From positions 434,001 to 498,000 of the forward strand of contig NZ_AZEC01000001.1 in NCBI RefSeq assembly GCF_001435585.1: 64,000 bases of DNA. Direction: 5' to 3'. This document shows positions 26,092-35,200 of the stretch, one piece after another. This DNA comes from Schleiferilactobacillus perolens DSM 12744 (lineage in GTDB: Bacteria; Bacillota; Bacilli; Lactobacillales; Lactobacillaceae). The translations under genes were made by a program, and so were the position numbers. The notes below the pieces were generated by a model that was not told where the DNA came from, made no database searches, and saw nothing but the letters and a program-made list of their open reading frames with translations. The first letter of the stretch is position 1, and every line of letters starts with the position of its first letter.

Positions 26092-26119
26092 AGTATAGCG
26101 CTTCCAGATATTCTGTCAA
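26092..26119 (-). promoter_or_regulatory. Promoter of EIIC-GH3-GH29
   Basis: On the minus strand TTGACA, 16 bases, TATACT. The spacer contains TGGAAGCGCTATAC, which shares the core of a catabolite-responsive element though three outer positions differ. Confidence 0.82.
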
Positions 26120-26155
26120 GCGCTATCAAAAATTATTTTTTGGGAGTCAAAGCTG

Positions 26156-26452
26156 TTACTTTTGAAGTGTCCACCGCAAAACGAGTATGATAACAGAAAC
26201 AGCCACCCGCACCAGCACATGCCGCCAGTGGACGTGACCATACAAAGCGTAACCATTGCCAATGGCGACACCGAGCAATCCAACTAAGCCAACGGGTATC
26301 AACCAATACCAGTACAGTCCAAGCAGTAAGCACCCACTGAAAAGTAATGCACCCAGCACCAACCATCCAGGCACATTATGGCAGGCCGTGATTGCCGCAG
26401 CGGCCATTGCGCAGCCGTATACAACAACTAGCGCAGTCAACAATATTGTCAT
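26156..26452 (-). CDS. Small membrane protein
   Basis: 98 residues from ATG 26452 (GAGGTG six bases upstream). Three to four hydrophobic helices: TILLTALVVVYGCAMAAAAI, GWLVLGALLFSGCLLLGLYW, YWLIPVGLVGLLGVAIGNG and VLVRVAVSVIILVLR. No family recognised. Divergent from a merR gene with a palindrome between them, so it may be that regulator's target. Confidence 0.65.
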   Translation of the reverse strand: MTILLTALVVVYGCAMAAAAITACHNVPGWLVLGALLFSGCLLLGLYWYWLIPVGLVGLLGVAIGNGYALYGHVHWRHVLVRVAVSVIILVLRWTLQK

Positions 26453-26479
26453 TGTAATCACCTCAACACCAGTTAATCA

Positions 26480-26497
26480 TGTGGGGTCCACCCCACA
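26480..26497. promoter_or_regulatory. Palindrome between small membrane gene and merR
   Basis: TGTGGGGT-CC-ACCCCACA, perfect 8-base arms, immediately upstream of the merR ribosome site; probable MerR binding site. Confidence 0.55.
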
Positions 26498-26515
26498 GCA
26501 AGGGAGTTGGCCAAA

Positions 26516-26881
26516 ATGTTGATCGGAGAATTTATCCAAAAATATCAAACAACCAAAGATACTGTCCGGTTTTACGTGGCAGAAGGATTGCTCACGCCAG
26601 CCCGGCATGGTCGCAATTATTGGTACTCGGAAGCGGATGGCTCGGATTTTGAGCAGATAAAAGCGTTGCAAGAAATGGGATTTTCGATTGCTTCGATTCA
26701 ACAAATCCGTGAGCAGCATGATAAACATTGCGGCACGACCGAGCAGTGGCGGTACAATCTCAGCTTAATTGACCGAGAATTGACTGGCATTACACAACGA
26801 GAGGAAGAGTTAGCCCACCGTCGAGCGAGCCTGGAAGACCTCAAAAGTCAATTGATGACCCGGTTAGGAGAAAGCCAGTAA
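26516..26881 (+). CDS. MerR-family regulator
   Basis: 121 residues from ATG 26516 (AAGGGAG nine bases upstream; TTG 26507 is in frame but would overlap it). N-terminal winged helix: IGEFIQKYQTTKDTVRFYV, then HGRNYWYSEADGSDFEQIKA and LQEMGFSIASIQQI. The C-terminal half is a coiled coil (LSLIDRELTGITQREEELAH, ASLEDLKSQLMTRL) for dimerisation, with a single cysteine (KHCG). Ligand unknown. Next gene (AraC) starts one base after its stop, so the two regulators are co-transcribed. Confidence 0.88.
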   Translation: MLIGEFIQKYQTTKDTVRFYVAEGLLTPARHGRNYWYSEADGSDFEQIKALQEMGFSIASIQQIREQHDKHCGTTEQWRYNLSLIDRELTGITQREEELAHRRASLEDLKSQLMTRLGESQ

Positions 26882-26882
26882 G

Positions 26883-27755
26883 ATGATTCAGCACGAAAAT
26901 GTTCAAGTCGTACCACGACTGCCATTTAAATATTATTCCCACGATCCGCTCACTTCCATTGATGTGGCTCCTCACTGGCATCAAGGCATTGAGCTCAATT
27001 ATCTGGTGGCGGGTGGCACACTGAAGTTTGTGACGGACGGACAGACCCGGGAATATCACCCGGGTGATATTTGGGCGGTGAATCGGCGGGCTGTGCATAG
27101 CGCCACTGGGCCAAGCGAGGCTGATTGGGATGAGTTTGGCTTGATCATTGACGATGATTTTCTGCAATCTCAATTATCTGAAAGCGTGAATTGGCGGATT
27201 ACGCTCACGGGGCCGAAGTCTCAAAGGGCGGCGCCGGCGGCATATGAAGAGATCCGGATGCACTTATTAGCAATGCATGATCTTTTGACGAAGGGGGTCA
27301 CCGATATCACACGGCTGTCCATCCTGAGCCATTTTTATGCGCTATTAGTGGTCCTTCAGGCCCATTTCACTGTGCCGCTGGCGGCTTCCGACGTGAATCC
27401 CAATCCCAGCTTGACCGATACGGTGATGACTGTGATCAGTCGTAACTATGTCGATCCGCAATTAACGGGGGAGGTCTTGGCCCAGCAATTTCATGTGTCG
27501 TTAACGACTTTGAATCAGCAGTTCCGAGTCAACTTGCAAATGTCGGTGAATCGTTACATTCGGTTGGTCCGGTTGATGGCGGCCCGAAGGTTATTGTTGG
27601 AAACTAATCGTACCGTCGCATCCATCGCAGGTAGTAGCGGTTTTTCCAGTGAGAAGACGCTGACTCGCAACTTTAAGGTATGGAAGGGCATGACGCCCAC
27701 TGAATATCGGCAGGCTTTTGCCCGCTATCACAAAAATGGGGGCAATGGCCTTTAA
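26883..27755 (+). CDS. AraC-family regulator with cupin sensor
   Basis: 290 residues. Residues ~20-110 form a cupin-type arm (VAPHWHQGIELNYLVAGG, GDIWAVNRRAVHSA); residues ~185-285 form two AraC helix-turn-helix units (LTGEVLAQQFHVSLTTLNQQ, VASIAGSSGFSSEKTLTRNF, MTPTEYRQAF). Usually such proteins activate sugar-utilisation genes on binding a sugar. Start is one base after the merR stop. Downstream genes in the same direction (acetyltransferase, MFS) are candidates, but a hairpin with a T-tract separates them. Confidence 0.9.
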   Translation: MIQHENVQVVPRLPFKYYSHDPLTSIDVAPHWHQGIELNYLVAGGTLKFVTDGQTREYHPGDIWAVNRRAVHSATGPSEADWDEFGLIIDDDFLQSQLSESVNWRITLTGPKSQRAAPAAYEEIRMHLLAMHDLLTKGVTDITRLSILSHFYALLVVLQAHFTVPLAASDVNPNPSLTDTVMTVISRNYVDPQLTGEVLAQQFHVSLTTLNQQFRVNLQMSVNRYIRLVRLMAARRLLLETNRTVASIAGSSGFSSEKTLTRNFKVWKGMTPTEYRQAFARYHKNGGNGL

Positions 27756-27792
27756 AATTGTCCCTTGGAAGCCCTTTAAATACGATATGCTA

Positions 27793-27824
27793 CCTCCTGT
27801 GAATACGAATACAGGAGGCTTTTT
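27793..27824 (+). promoter_or_regulatory. Terminator-like hairpin that contains a Shine-Dalgarno
   Basis: CCTCCTGT and ACAGGAGG form an 8-bp stem with a 10-base loop, then CTTTTT. The 3' arm is also the AGGAGG ribosome site of the acetyltransferase gene starting at 27826. It can act as terminator for merR-araC and, in transcripts that read through, would mask translation. Confidence 0.75.
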
Positions 27825-27825
27825 A

Positions 27826-28446
27826 ATGTCCATAGAACGAAACTTAATGCTTGCCGGGAAACTTTATAATTCAAATGATGCGGAATTGATCCAGTTGCGT
27901 AAGCAGGCTCAGCAGGCAATTTATCGGTACAACCAAACGGCGCCAGATGAAGGTGCCGAGCGGGCTAAAATTTTGACCAACTTGGTAGATTGTCCGACAG
28001 CGGACGCGCATATTGAAGTGCCAACGCGGATGGATTATGGCGGCAATTTACATATTGGTCGGCGATTCTATGCCAATTACGGCAGTATTTTCCTTGATGT
28101 GGCACCGATCACGATTGGGGACAACGTCATGTTTGGCCCCGCCGTCAGTGTTTACACGGCAGGCCACCCCATTGTGGCGGATGTGCGCAACGAAGATTTG
28201 GAATATGGTCATCCGATCACAATTGGCAGCAATGTGTGGATCGGTGGCAATGCGGTCATCTGTCCGGGGGTCACAATCGGCGATAATGTGGTCATTGGTG
28301 CCGGTGCCGTGGTCACCAAAGATATTCCTGCAAATGTGGTCGCTGCCGGCAATCCAGCGCGGGTCATTCGTCCGATCAATGACAATGATGAACGTTTCTG
28401 GCAAGCCGAGAAGAGGGCCTATTTAGAGGCCATTCAACATGTGTAG
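27826..28446 (+). CDS. Sugar O-acetyltransferase (maltose/galactoside acetyltransferase family)
   Basis: 206 residues. N-terminal Maa domain (MLAGKLYNSNDAELIQLRKQ) and then a left-handed beta helix of hexapeptide repeats ending in TIGSNVWIGGNAVICPGVTI and NVVIGAGAVVTKDI, with the catalytic histidine in YTAGHPI. Transfers acetyl from acetyl-CoA to a sugar hydroxyl, often as detoxification. Its ribosome site lies in a hairpin, see the preceding entry. Confidence 0.92.
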   Translation: MSIERNLMLAGKLYNSNDAELIQLRKQAQQAIYRYNQTAPDEGAERAKILTNLVDCPTADAHIEVPTRMDYGGNLHIGRRFYANYGSIFLDVAPITIGDNVMFGPAVSVYTAGHPIVADVRNEDLEYGHPITIGSNVWIGGNAVICPGVTIGDNVVIGAGAVVTKDIPANVVAAGNPARVIRPINDNDERFWQAEKRAYLEAIQHV

Positions 28447-28455
28447 GCGATAGGA

Positions 28456-29652
28456 ATGAAATCAAAAACATGGTTAACAACGGCCAGTATTTTGAGTATT
28501 TCTCTGGTCGGTGGGGTGGCCACAATTATTACCGGGATTTTGCCGCAAATGGAACAAGAATTTGCGTCAGTTTCCACGACCATGGTGGAGTGGTTGGTGA
28601 CCGCCGCTAATATTAGTGCATTAGTCACACTCTTACTGAATCCTCTGCTCACGAAACGTTTTGGGATTAAGAAGGTCGTGGTGGTGGGCCTCTGGGCGGC
28701 GGCTTTGACCGGTACCATTCCGGCTTTTACCCATTCCTATGGTCTCGTTTTGGGAAGCCGACTTTTTCTGGGCTTGGGACTTGGCCTGTTTTCACCCCAC
28801 GCCATTGGCTTGATTGCCCATACCTATCATGGAGAGTTGCGCGCCCGCTTGTTAGGCTATCAGACTGGTCTCGGCGCCCTGGGGATCGCTATTTTCCTGG
28901 CGTTGGCAGGCCTCGTCGTGACTGTGAATTGGCGTGGCGTCTTCCTCCTCTACCTGTTGTTAGGCGGCGTTGCCGCCCTCGCTATGCGGGCGTTACCAGA
29001 ACCAGCCACAATCCAGTATACTGATAAGGAAGAGCTGCACAAGCTGCCCTTTTCGCGCTGGCTACTGGTGGGTTTAGCTTTTGTCACGTATCTGCTGATT
29101 TGGGGTGTACAGCTTAAATTACCGCGCTTGTTCATAGAACACGCCTTTGGCAACGCTGAATTGGCCAATTGGACGCTATCCGCCATGAATATGGGCGGGC
29201 TGATTGCCGGTTTAACATTTGGCCGCGTCCACCAGCATTTACACCAATATACCTTAACTCTCGGCTATGCCGGCGCGGCACTCTCTGTGGTCGCACTATT
29301 GACCACTAAGAACCCCGCCGTAGCGGTGGCGGCTGCCGTATTTTTCAATTTTATTTATTCCTATACTGGTCCTTATCTGGTGTATCGCAGCCAGTTGGAT
29401 TTACCCACCGGGCAGATTGACGCCATGAGCAGCTGGCTCACCATGGCCACGATTATCAGCGCATTTTTTGCTCCGCCAGTCTGGAATTTGCTCGGACTAA
29501 TTGGTCCCGGAGCGGTGACGGACAATGTGCTGCTGTGGATCGCAGGGGTGTTAGGCCTCATCGCAATCACGGTGACTGTCGTATTCCGTCGCCAAGCTCG
29601 CCCCATATTAGAAACTACCATGCAAGATAATAGAAAGAGGCCTCATCCATGA
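28456..29652 (+). CDS. MFS transporter
   Basis: 398 residues, 12 predicted helices. The loop after helix 2 (LLTKRFGIKKVVVVGL) and GSRLFLGLGLGLFSPHAIGL match the cyanate/nitroimidazole-transporter-like (CynX/NimT) branch of MFS more than sugar porters. Starts 9 bases after the acetyltransferase stop with a weak ribosome site, so translation may depend on the upstream gene. Substrate unknown. Ends in an ATGA overlap with the HAD gene. Confidence 0.88.
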   Translation: MKSKTWLTTASILSISLVGGVATIITGILPQMEQEFASVSTTMVEWLVTAANISALVTLLLNPLLTKRFGIKKVVVVGLWAAALTGTIPAFTHSYGLVLGSRLFLGLGLGLFSPHAIGLIAHTYHGELRARLLGYQTGLGALGIAIFLALAGLVVTVNWRGVFLLYLLLGGVAALAMRALPEPATIQYTDKEELHKLPFSRWLLVGLAFVTYLLIWGVQLKLPRLFIEHAFGNAELANWTLSAMNMGGLIAGLTFGRVHQHLHQYTLTLGYAGAALSVVALLTTKNPAVAVAAAVFFNFIYSYTGPYLVYRSQLDLPTGQIDAMSSWLTMATIISAFFAPPVWNLLGLIGPGAVTDNVLLWIAGVLGLIAITVTVVFRRQARPILETTMQDNRKRPHP

Positions 29653-30473
29653 CGATTAAAATGATTGCACTTGATATTGACGACACATTGCTTGATTCTA
29701 AGGGAAAAATTTTGCCCAGTACAATTACGGCGATTCATGAAGCTTTAGCGCGGGATATTAAAATTGTCCTGTGTACTGGCCGGCCGCTGGCGGGTGTGGC
29801 CCATTTTCTCAAAGAATTGGGTGTGACTGGAGACGATCAGTATGTCGTGACCTACAATGGCGCGGTGATTGAATCTGTGTCGGGGCATGTTCTTGTCAAG
29901 CACCTGTTGAATAAAGCGACCTATGAACGGTTGACGCAATATGCCGCTGAACATCACATTCCATTCAATGTGTTAGACGAAAATAGCACGATCTATACAG
30001 CGGATCGGGACATCGATTTCATCACCGTCGTTCAGGCAATGGAAAATAGTGCGGGCATTTTTGTGCGGACACCGGCAGAAATGCCAGCGGATTTTGAAAT
30101 TGCCAAGGGCCTCTTTGTGGGCACCGAAGAGCAACTGGATGCCGTGGAAAGTACCGTGATGGCAGAATTTTCTGATGCGTATTATGTCGTGCGCGCCGGC
30201 CGTAACTTCTTGGAAGTGATGGATCCGAAGGTCGATAAGGGCAAGGCATTGGCCGAACTGGCACAAAAGCTGGGCATGACGGCGGATGAAGTGATGGCCG
30301 TCGGCGATGAAGGCAATGACCTGCCGATGTTTGAGTTTGCTGGGACCGCCGTGGTCATGGGAAATGGGTCGGAGGTAGCTAAGGCCCACGCCGATTATGT
30401 CACGGGCACCAATGATGAGGGCGGTTTAGCCGATGCCATTCGTAAATTTGCGCTTACTCCCGTAGAAAACTAA
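29649..30473 (+). CDS. Cof-type HAD hydrolase
   Basis: 274 residues of the YidA/Cof branch. HAD motifs: MIALDIDDTLLDSKG (I), VLCTGRPLAG (II), lysine in DPKVDKGKALAEL (III) and AVGDEGNDLPMFEFAG (IV). A C2b cap domain lies between motifs II and III. Such enzymes dephosphorylate sugar phosphates or related metabolites with broad specificity. Starts within the MFS stop (ATGA), showing tight coupling. Confidence 0.94.
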   Translation: MTIKMIALDIDDTLLDSKGKILPSTITAIHEALARDIKIVLCTGRPLAGVAHFLKELGVTGDDQYVVTYNGAVIESVSGHVLVKHLLNKATYERLTQYAAEHHIPFNVLDENSTIYTADRDIDFITVVQAMENSAGIFVRTPAEMPADFEIAKGLFVGTEEQLDAVESTVMAEFSDAYYVVRAGRNFLEVMDPKVDKGKALAELAQKLGMTADEVMAVGDEGNDLPMFEFAGTAVVMGNGSEVAKAHADYVTGTNDEGGLADAIRKFALTPVEN

Positions 30474-30543
30474 TTCTCTTTTATCCACTGCATGGGTAAT
30501 ATTGGATTAACGGTGTCAAATCGAAATGACGGGACTGATTGTG

Positions 30544-31053
30544 ATGGAAAAGACGCTGTACTTCATCGGCGGACCAATGGGCGCCGGTAAAACGGCGGTC
30601 AGTAAGGTGTTATTGCAGCAATTACCCAACGCCGTCATGCTGGACGGTGATTGGTGCTGGGTGATGGACCCATTTGTGGTGAACGAACAAACCAAGACGA
30701 TGGTGATCGGCAATATTCACCATTTGCTGAATGCTTTTATCGCCGAACCGGATTTGAAGAATATCATCTTTTGCTGGGTGATGGACGAACAGACGATTAT
30801 CGACACGGTATTGGCGGGACTGACGTTAGAGAATGTCGCGCTGGTCAACATATCGCTGGTGCCTAGTGTGACCAAGCTGACGGAAAACATCACTGCGGAC
30901 GTGCAAAACGGAATACGGACGGCTGAGGCAATTCCGGCAGCAATTGCGCGTTTACCAAAGTTTGCGATGGTGGACAGTATCAAGTTGGATACGACCCACC
31001 TGTCACCCCTAGAGGCTGCAGGAAAGATTCGGCAACTGTCGACTGGGCGATGA
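30544..31053 (+). CDS. P-loop kinase-like protein
   Basis: 169 residues from ATG 30544. Walker A FIGGPMGAGKTAVSKVL at the N-terminus, LDGDWCW resembling the acceptor-binding region of small kinases, then IIFCWVMDEQTIIDTVLAGL. The group is often annotated as AAA ATPase or nucleotide/shikimate kinase-like, with no proven substrate. Ribosome site is weak. It stands 70 bases after the HAD gene. Confidence 0.75.
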   Translation: MEKTLYFIGGPMGAGKTAVSKVLLQQLPNAVMLDGDWCWVMDPFVVNEQTKTMVIGNIHHLLNAFIAEPDLKNIIFCWVMDEQTIIDTVLAGLTLENVALVNISLVPSVTKLTENITADVQNGIRTAEAIPAAIARLPKFAMVDSIKLDTTHLSPLEAAGKIRQLSTGR

Positions 31054-31100
31054 ATTTGTTTGGACGCACTATATTCTTTTAAGAAAGAGGTAATTTCACG

Positions 31101-31670
31101 ATGTTGACCACACCACGTCTTACGATTCGACCATTTCGCCATGAGCCACAGGATTTGTCTGCACTATTTGCGATTTTATCTGATCAAACCGTCAATCATT
31201 ATTTACCGTGGTGGCCAGTGGCGTCGCTGACGGAGACAGAAAAGTTCTTCCAAACCAGAATTGCGCCGCCGGCTGAATCAGAATGGTTGGCAGTTTGTTT
31301 CAAGACAGATAACCGACCAATCGGGTACATCACGTTATCCAACGGTACCGCCCGTGATCTGGGATACGGGTTATTGCCAGACTATTGGGGGCGCGGGATA
31401 ATCACCGAAGCTGCCAAGGCAGTGGTGGCCTCTCCGGCTGTACAAAAACTGGCTTTTATCACGGCCACCCATGATGTCCAGAATCTGGGCAGCGGGCGAG
31501 TAATGCAGAAGCTGGGAATGCATTATCAGTATTCCTACGATGAAAAGTGGCAACCCAAGAATCGACTGACCACTTTTCGATTGTATCAACTGAATTTAGC
31601 GGATAAAAATGCGCCGGTTTACCGAGAATATTGGGAGAAATATCCAACTCATTTTGTAGAGACAATTTAG
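31101..31670 (+). CDS. GNAT acetyltransferase (RimJ/RimL-like)
   Basis: 189 residues; AAGAAAGAGG precedes ATG 31101. RimJ-type layout: LTTPRLTIRPFRHEPQDLSA, then IGYITLSNG, LGYGLLPDYWGRGIITEAAK with the acetyl-CoA loop, and NLGSGRVMQKLGMHY. Acetylates an amine on a protein or small molecule; substrate unknown. Confidence 0.9.
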   Translation: MLTTPRLTIRPFRHEPQDLSALFAILSDQTVNHYLPWWPVASLTETEKFFQTRIAPPAESEWLAVCFKTDNRPIGYITLSNGTARDLGYGLLPDYWGRGIITEAAKAVVASPAVQKLAFITATHDVQNLGSGRVMQKLGMHYQYSYDEKWQPKNRLTTFRLYQLNLADKNAPVYREYWEKYPTHFVETI

Positions 31671-32284
31671 TTTGTTGACTTGTACGCGATGTGACATGTT
31701 ACGTGCAATCAAAAATACACAAAAGCGCGGCGAACAGATAGAATGGCACCACATTCGAATTGCCGCAGTACGATAATAGTGAGCAATGCGAATTTTATGC
31801 GTAAAAACCCGAGAATCAGTGTAATTTGTTTTTTTCGTTCAATATTTAAGCCTTTGGCGATAAACATCAATGATGTTTATCGCTATTTTTTTGCATTTCA
31901 GAAACGGACGTCTTTTTTTTGAAATGGTCTCTGACGCCTATTCGGCATTCCATATTCGCAAAACTAAATATTCACAGTGTTTCCATGACGATAATAACGA
32001 GTCGTTATGGAAACTAGAAATGAAATATCTATATGCAAGGGCTGTTGACAATTATTTAAAAACATCTGTTACTCATTCAAAACGCAATGAAATCTCATTA
32101 TTGATGCGGTGATTCCCACTTTTTGCTATTCTTCAAACGGTTAACCATTGTTTGAATAGCTCAAGATTTAATTTCGCGAAATCGACAATCAGCTTGTCAT
32201 TTCTAGTCGTTGACCGCATCGCTACGGTTCTTTTTTCGTGCGGTACGGTCAATGGCTTGTTCGTTCACGAATACGGAGGGAATC
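31671..32284 (+). promoter_or_regulatory. AT-rich leader region of the adhesin gene with several dyads
   Basis: About 600 bases without a credible gene. Besides the terminator at 31857-31892, it holds GTTTCCATGACG / CGTTATGGAAAC (31979-32014, 11 of 12 matching), a possible -35 box TTGACA at 32045-32050, GCTATT..CAAAC / GTTTG-AATAGC (about 32128-32160), ATTTCGCGAAAT, and TTGACCG...CGGTCAA flanking a T-run (about 32209-32255). The dyads after 32050 would lie in the adhesin 5' leader. Confidence 0.5.
31857..31892 (+). terminator. Terminator-like palindrome
   Basis: GCGATAAACATCA-A-TGATGTTTATCGC, a perfect 27-base palindrome followed by TATTTTTTT. It lies 187 bases after the acetyltransferase gene, so it may end that transcript or an unseen small RNA. 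Confidence 0.75.
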
Positions 32285-35200
32285 ATGAAAAAACGAGAAT
32301 CTTTTTTTCGCTTGTTTTATATCCTGGCATGTTTTCTGCTGCTGGGTCAGTACTTTGGTTCGCTGACTCAGTTGCAAGCTGCCGGTGATACTGCTTCAGG
32401 AACAGATATTAGCACCGTACTGCCAGCGGATGCTAATAAAACTTTAATCGATAGTGCAACGGCATCATTTACGGATGCCAGTGGTAAGCCTGTTGATCCC
32501 CAATCAGTGACTTCCAGTACTAATATCAATTTGGCCTATCAGTGGTCGATCCCTGATACGTTGAATGATGGCTACCAACTAAAAGCAGGTGACTATTTTA
32601 CTTTCCAATTGCCAGAAGGTATTGCTTATGATGCTGCCCAGAAAGGCAATCTAGGAGATTACGGCTCTTACACAGTTTCTCCAGAGGGCCAAGTCACGTT
32701 TACGTTCAATAGCAATGTTGAAAACAAGGATGGTGTCCACGGTACTTTTAATTACAAGCAGACCGTGTCTCAAGAAACCACAGGCGGCGAACACAACATA
32801 GTCATTCCCACTAAGGGAGAAGACCAAACCATTCCGTACTTCGTTACCCCAACAGGTGGCAATGCAATTGCGAAGACCGGAACGGTCACACCAGATAAGC
32901 AGGAAGTAATCTGGTCGGTTATGGTAAATACCAATTTAGATACGCTGAAAAATGCTCAAATTATCGATACGATGCCGGCTAACACAACACTGGTTAAGAC
33001 TGTTGTTTATCCGGTGACTGTTGATTTAAAGGGCAATGTCACCGCGACCGGGACAGCATTAACAGCGGACCAAGACTACACCGTCGACAAGAATGGTACG
33101 ATTACACTGATCGGCCAATACGCTGATACCCGCCAAGCCTTCAAGGTGGAATACACGACTACGATTGATGCAGCCGCAGTGCCCGAAGATGGCGGATCGG
33201 TGGAGTTCAACAATACTGCCATCCTGCGCAATAATGAACAAGATGCAGCTGCCGATGCGAGTGTGACAGTGAATTACGGTAATTTTCTGGATAAGAAATT
33301 CGACGGTCAGGACAAAAACGGCGGTCAAAAATATAACTGGCATATTGATTACAATTTCAATGAAAAACAGTTGCCAGAAAATACACAATTGACCGACCAG
33401 CTTTCTCCCAACCAAACATTTAGTGGTGATCCCACATTAACGTACGAGGACGGGACCACTGTTCCGAAGGATCAATACCAAGTTGATTACGATACCGCCA
33501 AGGGAAAAATGACGATTACTTTCCCCAATGGCTTGACCAAAGGGGTGAAGGTTGCCTATCAATCAAAGCTTATTGATCCGAATGATACGACAACGAAAAT
33601 TAGCAATTCAGCTTCCAGTGACGGCAAGACTGTGGAGTCCGGCGAACAGCCTGTGGGTCAACAAGGATTGACGAAAACAGTGGATACTGTAGATTACAAT
33701 GCAAAAACTGTGGCGTGGCACCTGGATATCAACATGGCTCGACAGGATATGGCCGACTGGGCGCTAACGGACACAGTGCCAGATGGACTGACCCTGAATT
33801 CAGATTCGTTTGTCCTACAAGATAAAGATACCGGTAAGACGCTAACCAATGGTGAAGATTATCAAATCACAGCACAAGAAGGCGGCTTCAAACTCGAATT
33901 TTTGGGTGATCTCAAGGCACACGCCAAAGATTGGTATACGTTAACTTATACGACCAATTTTGACATCAACAAATTGCCTGCGAACCATAAGTGGACCAAC
34001 AAGGCCACAGCCACCTGGACGGATCAAAATGGCGCTAGCCATACGAACGATGGGCAGGCCGACTTTACACCCAAAACAGAATTTATTAATGACGGCAGCA
34101 AGTCCGGCAGCTACAATGCCACCACCAAAACAATTCAGTGGACAGTGGTAGTGAATTATAACCAATGGACATTGGCTGATGGTGCAGCAATCACGGATGC
34201 GATTGTGGGGGACCAAGACTATGTCGCCAATAGTGCCAAGCTTACCACGGCTAAGATCAGTACGGATGGTTCCTATACCCCAGGTGACGCTGTGTCGGAT
34301 CCATCCATCCAGTATGACGCAACAAAGAAGACTCTCACAGCTTCATTACCCAAGGGCGACAGCGCCTATGTATTGACCTATGAGACCAGTCTGGCCGGTA
34401 AAGTGATTGACCAACCAACTTACGACAATACTGCAAGCTATCAAAACGGCGATGAAAAACATGACTTGACGGCAAAAGTCACGGTGCCGCACAGCGGTAG
34501 TGTAGTAGAAAAGGATGGACAGCAAGATCCCACTGATTCCAATTATGCTTTATGGAACATTTGGGTCAATAAGGCCCAATCCACATTGAAAAATGTGAAG
34601 GTGGTCGATACACCATCAACGGACCAGATTATTGATGAAGCGTCCGTTGTTGTTTATCCAGCTACACCGGCAGCCAACGGTGACTTTACTGAACAAACCG
34701 ACGCGCCCCTGAAATTGGGCACAGATTATACGCTCGCTGTTCAGACAGATCAAAGCACCGGCGCCCAAACGTTGACTTTGGAATTCAAAAATCAAATTTC
34801 CAGTGCGTATTCAATTCACTACCGCGCACTGATCAACTCGGCGACGACTGACTCGGTAAGCAATGCAGTGGTTGTGACCGGCGATGGCGAAAAGACCGTC
34901 AATGATAGTACGACCAAAGATGTGGCAGTGGTCACCAGCAATGGCTCAGCGGACGGTCAAAACACCAATCTGGTCATTCAGAAAACTGATGCCGACACGA
35001 AGGACCCTCTCGCCGGCGCCAGCTTTTCGCTCTATGCAATCGGTGCTGACGGAAAAAAAGGTCAGCTACTGAAAGATGGCACCACAGATGACAAAGGTCG
35101 CTTGGCCTGGGGTAATCTCAAGTCTGGTCAATACATCTTGCAAGAAACAAAGGCGCCTGAAGGTTACGTGATTGCGGATGATCTGGCACAGGGCAAAGTC

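Noticed and set aside
26098-26119. Full cre site in the glycosidase promoter
   Set aside because: The AAGCGCT cores are there, but the outer TG/CA positions do not fit on either strand, so only a weak mention is made.
31870-32112. 80-codon plus-strand frame
   Set aside because: Starts within a terminator palindrome, lacks a ribosome site and reads as random AT-rich sequence.
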